Origin: VXNE01 sp965217825 | GTDB lineage: Bacteria; Pseudomonadota; Gammaproteobacteria; Pseudomonadales; Azotimanducaceae | Length of the DNA stretch: 64,000 nt | NCBI GenBank assembly: GCA_965217825.1 | Contig: OZ244571.1 | Coordinates: 2,294,001 to 2,358,000 of the forward strand | Direction: 5' to 3' | Part shown: in pieces, positions 60,440 to 64,000 of the stretch | Numbering within the stretch: position 1 is the stretch's first letter | Layout of the letters: each line of letters begins with the position of its first letter | The notes under the pieces: generated by a model | Told to the model about the DNA's origin: nothing | Database searches by the model: none | What the model saw: only the letters and a program-made list of their open reading frames with translations | Program-made: the position numbers and the translations under genes

Positions 60440-63400
60440 CTCGTGAGGGCTGCAAACCCGCCACGGGGGTCCTCTTCATGTCAGCAACGATGTTGTACAG
60501 GCATGGCACCAGCACCAGTGTGATGACGGTCGCGAACAGAATGCCGAACGCGAGCGAAACCGCCATCGGAATGACCATCTGCGCCTGCATGGAAGTCTCG
60601 GCGATCATCGGGGCCAGGCCGAAGAATGTCGTAAGCGAAGTGAGCAATATGGGGCGCAGGCGCGCCGCGCCGGACTGAATCGCTGCCTCCATGGGCGAGA
60701 GGCCGCTCGCTGCGGCCCTGTTGACGAAGTCGACCATGATAAGGCTGTCGTTGACGACGACGCCGGACAAGGCGATGAAACCGATGATGGATACCGAGTT
60801 GAGGGCGAGGCCGAGAATCATGTGGCCAACGACGGCGCCCACGATGCCGAACGGGATGGCGCTCATGATGATCAGCGGCTGGATATAGGAGCGGAGCGGA
60901 ATCGCCAGCAGCGCGTAGATCCCGAACAGCGCCGCCAGGAAGGCGTAGCCGAGCTGATGCAGTCCCATGCGTTCGGTCATCGAACTGCCGGTGAGTTCGA
61001 GGGTGACCCCCGGGTGCCGGATCAGCAGGTCTGGAATGAAATCCCGCCTGATCTCGGCCACGATCCGAGTGGGTTCCGCGACGTTCGTATCGGCGTTTGC
61101 CCTCACGGTGACGGAGTTTCGCCCGTCCAGCCGCTGCAATGCGTTGTAGCCGCGCGACGTGTCGTATTCGGCGACGGCATCGAAGGGGAGTTCGCGGCCG
61201 TCCGGCATGCGGAACCACATGTTCTCAAGGTTGCCGACCGATTGACGCTCCGAACGCGGGTAGCGCACCATCACTCTTATTTCGTGACTGTCTCGCTGGA
61301 TACGTTGCACTTCCGCCCCGTAGAAAGCCTCTCGCACCTGACGCGCGAGGCTCGCGAGGGTGACACCCATGGCTTCGGCTTCCGGCTTGACCCTGAGCTT
61401 GATTTCCTCGGGCCCGGCCGCGGAAGAACTGCGGACTTCGAAGACGCCCTCAAAGGTCCGCAGGTGGTCGGCGAGTTGCTCGGCGGCCGCCTCGACGCGT
61501 TGATAGTTGTTGCCCAACAGCGCCAGTTCAATATTGGCCTGGCCGCCCATCCGCATGGAGGAATAGAACTTCAGTTCCTTGGTTCCAGCGATTTCGCCGA
61601 CCTTTTCCCGCCATCTGTGTTCGATGTCCTTCAGCGTCACGGGCCGTTGGCCGCCTTTGGCCAGTTCCACCCGAATGGACGCTTTTGTCCCTTCGCTGAC
61701 GTAGGCGAACATATTCTCGGCAACGTCCACGTCGGTTCCAGTCTCGGCCTTGATCTCCTCGTTGATTTCGCGCAGGGCCGCATCCATGCGGTGCACGATG
61801 TCGAGTATCAGGGCATCGGGGGCGCCCTCATGCAGTTCGACCTCGGCCCTGACGAAATCGTTGTCGATCTCCGGAAAGAACACGTAGCGCAACGTGCCGC
61901 TGGTGACCACGCCGAACACCAGGATCAGCAGGCTGACGAAGAACCCGAGCGTCGCGTAGCGGTACGTGATCGCTCTTCGAAGGAACGGCTTATAGACACG
62001 CTCCGAAAAACGTTTCAGGTTGCGGTCGACCCAGTCGGCGACACCGGCCTTGGGCCCGTGAGAGGACCGCATGATCGCGAGGTGCGACGGCAGCACGAGT
62101 TTCGACTCGATCAACGAGAACAGGAGGCAGAAGACCACGACCCAGGCGAGCGATTCGAACAGGGGTTCCATGCGCGAGCGGACCAGCAGCATGGGCACGA
62201 AGGCGACTATGGTCGTCAGCACGCCGAAGGTTGCGGGTATCGCCACGCGTCGCGCTCCGGCGACAATGGCGTCGAGGTTATAGCCCCGCTGCTCGGTATA
62301 GGTATAAGCGCTCTCGGCGATGATGATGGCGTCGTCGACCACTATCCCCAGGACGAGAATGAACGCGAACAGGCTCATGATGTTGATCGACACGTCCACA
62401 TATGGAAGCGGCAGCATCGCCATCGCGCCAAGGAACGCGACGGGGAGACCGACCACCACCCAGGCCGCGATCTTCATATGCAGGAAAATGCCGAGAATGG
62501 CCAGCACGAGCAACGCCCCGAGCGCCATGTTCTTCAGCATGAGGTTGAGCCGGCCCTTCAGATAGAAAGTCCGGTCGGACCACGCGGTCAGTTCCACGCC
62601 CTCCGGCAGCGTCGATTGCCGTTGCTCGATGAAGCGATGGACCGCTTCGCTGATCTGTATCTCATTGCTGGTCTTGTCGCCCAGGACGCTGATGCCGAAA
62701 CTGCGTTCGCCGTTGAAGAACGAATAGCTCTCCTGCTCGACGAACCCATCGCGAATGGTCGCGATGTCGCCGAGCCTGACGCGCGTTCCGTCCGGCTGCG
62801 TCAGCAGCACGATCTGTTCGAACTGCGCGCCGGTATATGCCTGGCCCTTGGTTCGCAGCCGTATCTGGCCGGCTTCGGACTGGATCGAGCCGCCGGGCAG
62901 GTCGATGGACCACAGCCGTATGGTCTGGGCGACCTGGCTCAATGTCAGCCCGTACTGGCGCAGCGTTTGCTCGGAGACTTCGATGGATATCTCGAACGGG
63001 CGCGAACCGGTCACCTCGGCCAGGGGTACCTCCGGCAGGGCCGCGATCTCGCTGCGCAAGTCCCCGGCGAGTTCCTTCATGGAGGCCTCGTCCAGATTTC
63101 CGTGGACCTGGACACTCAGGACGCCGAACGTGAACCGGCGCTTGGAGATGGACGGTCTCTCGGTTTCCGAGGGGAATGTCGAAATACCGTCGGTGGCCAC
63201 CTTGATGTCGCTGGCGACCGCATTGATGTCGTAGCCATGCTCGATTTCCGCGACGACTCGACCCATCCCTTCCATGGCAGTGGATCTGATCTCGCCAATT
63301 CCCTGGATTGACTCGATCGCCTGCTCGATTTTCACCACCACGCCTTCCGCGACTTCCTGAGGCGCCGCTCCGCGATACTGCACGGATACGGTGATCTGGT

Positions 63401-63566
63401 CGGAACCGAAATCCGGAAAGCTCTCTTTCTTGACGACGAACAGGGACCAGATGCCCGCGCCGATGATGCAGAACATCAGCAGGTTCGCGGCCACATGGTT
63501 GCGGGCGAACCATCCGATCAAGCCGCGCGATTCGGGTGCCACGGGCGCGGCCTGGGGTTCAGCCAT
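60435..63566 (-). CDS. RND efflux permease (HAE-type)
   Basis: This 1043-residue inner-membrane transporter has the AcrB-like duplicated arrangement. The N-terminal helix is followed by VKKESFPDFGSDQITVSVQY and the periplasmic domain; TM4 contains ILVLGIVVDDAIIIAESAYT with the two Asp of the proton relay. The second half repeats the pattern (VSIIGFIALSGVVVNDSLIM). Small length differences from AcrB suggest the MdtB/CusA-like broad group rather than a specific pump. It overlaps its adaptor gene by eight bases. The substrate is unknown. Confidence 0.93.
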   Translation of the reverse strand: MAEPQAAPVAPESRGLIGWFARNHVAANLLMFCIIGAGIWSLFVVKKESFPDFGSDQITVSVQYRGAAPQEVAEGVVVKIEQAIESIQGIGEIRSTAMEGMGRVVAEIEHGYDINAVASDIKVATDGISTFPSETERPSISKRRFTFGVLSVQVHGNLDEASMKELAGDLRSEIAALPEVPLAEVTGSRPFEISIEVSEQTLRQYGLTLSQVAQTIRLWSIDLPGGSIQSEAGQIRLRTKGQAYTGAQFEQIVLLTQPDGTRVRLGDIATIRDGFVEQESYSFFNGERSFGISVLGDKTSNEIQISEAVHRFIEQRQSTLPEGVELTAWSDRTFYLKGRLNLMLKNMALGALLVLAILGIFLHMKIAAWVVVGLPVAFLGAMAMLPLPYVDVSINIMSLFAFILVLGIVVDDAIIIAESAYTYTEQRGYNLDAIVAGARRVAIPATFGVLTTIVAFVPMLLVRSRMEPLFESLAWVVVFCLLFSLIESKLVLPSHLAIMRSSHGPKAGVADWVDRNLKRFSERVYKPFLRRAITYRYATLGFFVSLLILVFGVVTSGTLRYVFFPEIDNDFVRAEVELHEGAPDALILDIVHRMDAALREINEEIKAETGTDVDVAENMFAYVSEGTKASIRVELAKGGQRPVTLKDIEHRWREKVGEIAGTKELKFYSSMRMGGQANIELALLGNNYQRVEAAAEQLADHLRTFEGVFEVRSSSAAGPEEIKLRVKPEAEAMGVTLASLARQVREAFYGAEVQRIQRDSHEIRVMVRYPRSERQSVGNLENMWFRMPDGRELPFDAVAEYDTSRGYNALQRLDGRNSVTVRANADTNVAEPTRIVAEIRRDFIPDLLIRHPGVTLELTGSSMTERMGLHQLGYAFLAALFGIYALLAIPLRSYIQPLIIMSAIPFGIVGAVVGHMILGLALNSVSIIGFIALSGVVVNDSLIMVDFVNRAAASGLSPMEAAIQSGAARLRPILLTSLTTFFGLAPMIAETSMQAQMVIPMAVSLAFGILFATVITLVLVPCLYNIVADMKRTPVAGLQPSRA

Positions 63567-64000
63567 CGAGTCGCACCCGCATTCCGGGCAACGGATGGTC
63601 GATGGGCGTGGTCACGTAGACCTCGCCATCGGACACGCCGCGGTTGAGGTATGCCAGGTCTTCGTCGGTGCGCAACACGCCCACGGTGCGAGGTTGAATG
63701 GTGGAGTCCGCGTCCACCACCCACAACGTGGTCCCCCGGGACAGGGCATGCCGAGGTACCGCGATCAGTTCGCCTCCCGACAAGCCGGTGATCGCCGCGG
63801 TCACGAACGTACCGATACGTAGCGGCGCCCGTCCGCTGCCGGCGAGATCATAGGGATCGTCGATTTGCGCGACGACGTAAAGTACCCGACTCGCGGCGTC
63901 GAACACGCCTTCCGAGCGCACTATCCGCGCATCCCAATCGAACGCTTGATCGCCGATATCCGCGCTCAACACCACCGGCAGTTCGCCGCCGGCGTCGAGC
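63559..64000 (-). CDS. RND periplasmic adaptor, 5' part beyond window
   Basis: About 147 C-terminal residues are visible. The sequence ARIVRSEGVFDAASRVLYVV then AQIDDPY and RIGTFVTAAITG is the beta-barrel segment of AcrA/HlyD-type adaptors, followed by the membrane-proximal domain (RHALSRGTTLWVVDADSTIQ; VYVTTPIDHPLPGMRVRLDG). The frame is open to base 64000. It precedes the permease with an ATGGCTGA overlap, so both are one operon. Confidence 0.85.
   Translation of the reverse strand, partial: LDAGGELPVVLSADIGDQAFDWDARIVRSEGVFDAASRVLYVVAQIDDPYDLAGSGRAPLRIGTFVTAAITGLSGGELIAVPRHALSRGTTLWVVDADSTIQPRTVGVLRTDEDLAYLNRGVSDGEVYVTTPIDHPLPGMRVRLDG

Noticed and set aside
1..64000. tRNA, rRNA and CRISPR arrays
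   Set aside because: Looked for TTCGAA-type T-loops with cloverleaf context, conserved rRNA blocks and spaced repeats; none found.

Overview
This window is a GC-rich bacterial chromosome segment, most likely from a gammaproteobacterium. The best evidence is the csiV-like/mfd gene pair at the left edge, an arrangement typical of that class. A large TonB receptor, an RND pump and heterotetrameric sarcosine oxidase fit an aerobic heterotroph. I see no rRNA, tRNA or CRISPR array.

Layout: 0-4.2 kb holds csiV-like and mfd (minus). At 4.6-10.4 kb lies a plus-strand run: a GltD-like flavoprotein with ferredoxin domains, korA and korB of a 2-oxoacid:ferredoxin oxidoreductase, and two MaoC-type hydratase genes. 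A complete IS1380-type element (10431-12197, 4-bp target duplication CTAA) follows directly. From 12.4 to 23.3 kb are mixed accessory metabolic genes: a TPR/transglutaminase lipoprotein, amidase plus aldo/keto reductase, a PRPP-synthetase homologue, an LLM-class oxidoreductase, a ThDP enzyme and a Baeyer-Villiger-type monooxygenase. SDR and DUF4143 remnants lie among them. From 23.3 to 27.6 kb is a gene graveyard: a nucleotidyltransferase, pieces of a DNA methylase and of a second monooxygenase, a truncated copy of fic, a frameshifted unknown gene, an Xre/MbcA/ParS antitoxin whose RES toxin carries a 165-bp MITE, and an intact Fic protein. The MITE has a second, virtually identical copy at 4263-4427.

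The most coherent biology is catabolism of methylated amines and onium compounds. At 27.7-43 kb are soxBDAG, an HD-domain oxygenase-like protein, a dimethylglycine-dehydrogenase-like flavoprotein, a PhyH-type Fe(II)/2-oxoglutarate dioxygenase, a single-chain fusion of MetF with formate-tetrahydrofolate ligase, a DmdA/GcvT-like methyltransferase and a GbdR-type AraC regulator. A 27-bp motif occurs twice in front of the operon headed by the methyltransferase. A TonB receptor is transcribed divergently from the regulator. At 50-56 kb an operon encodes a dehydrocarnitine-cleavage-type enzyme, L-carnitine dehydrogenase, an acyl-CoA dehydrogenase, an ADP-forming CoA ligase and CaiD. Together these suggest carnitine to glycine betaine to dimethylglycine to sarcosine to glycine, with methyl groups going onto tetrahydrofolate and being oxidised to formate. 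The betaine demethylation step and FolD are not certainly present here.

Between them, at 46-50 kb, lie a TPR-sulfotransferase, an aspartyl/asparaginyl hydroxylase-type protein and a second sulfotransferase. The right end (56-64 kb) holds a PdxA-like dehydrogenase, an alpha/beta hydrolase, a radical SAM protein, a VOC protein, a small conserved-looking protein and an RND permease with the start of its adaptor. Function calls rest on motif recognition by eye; no searches were run.
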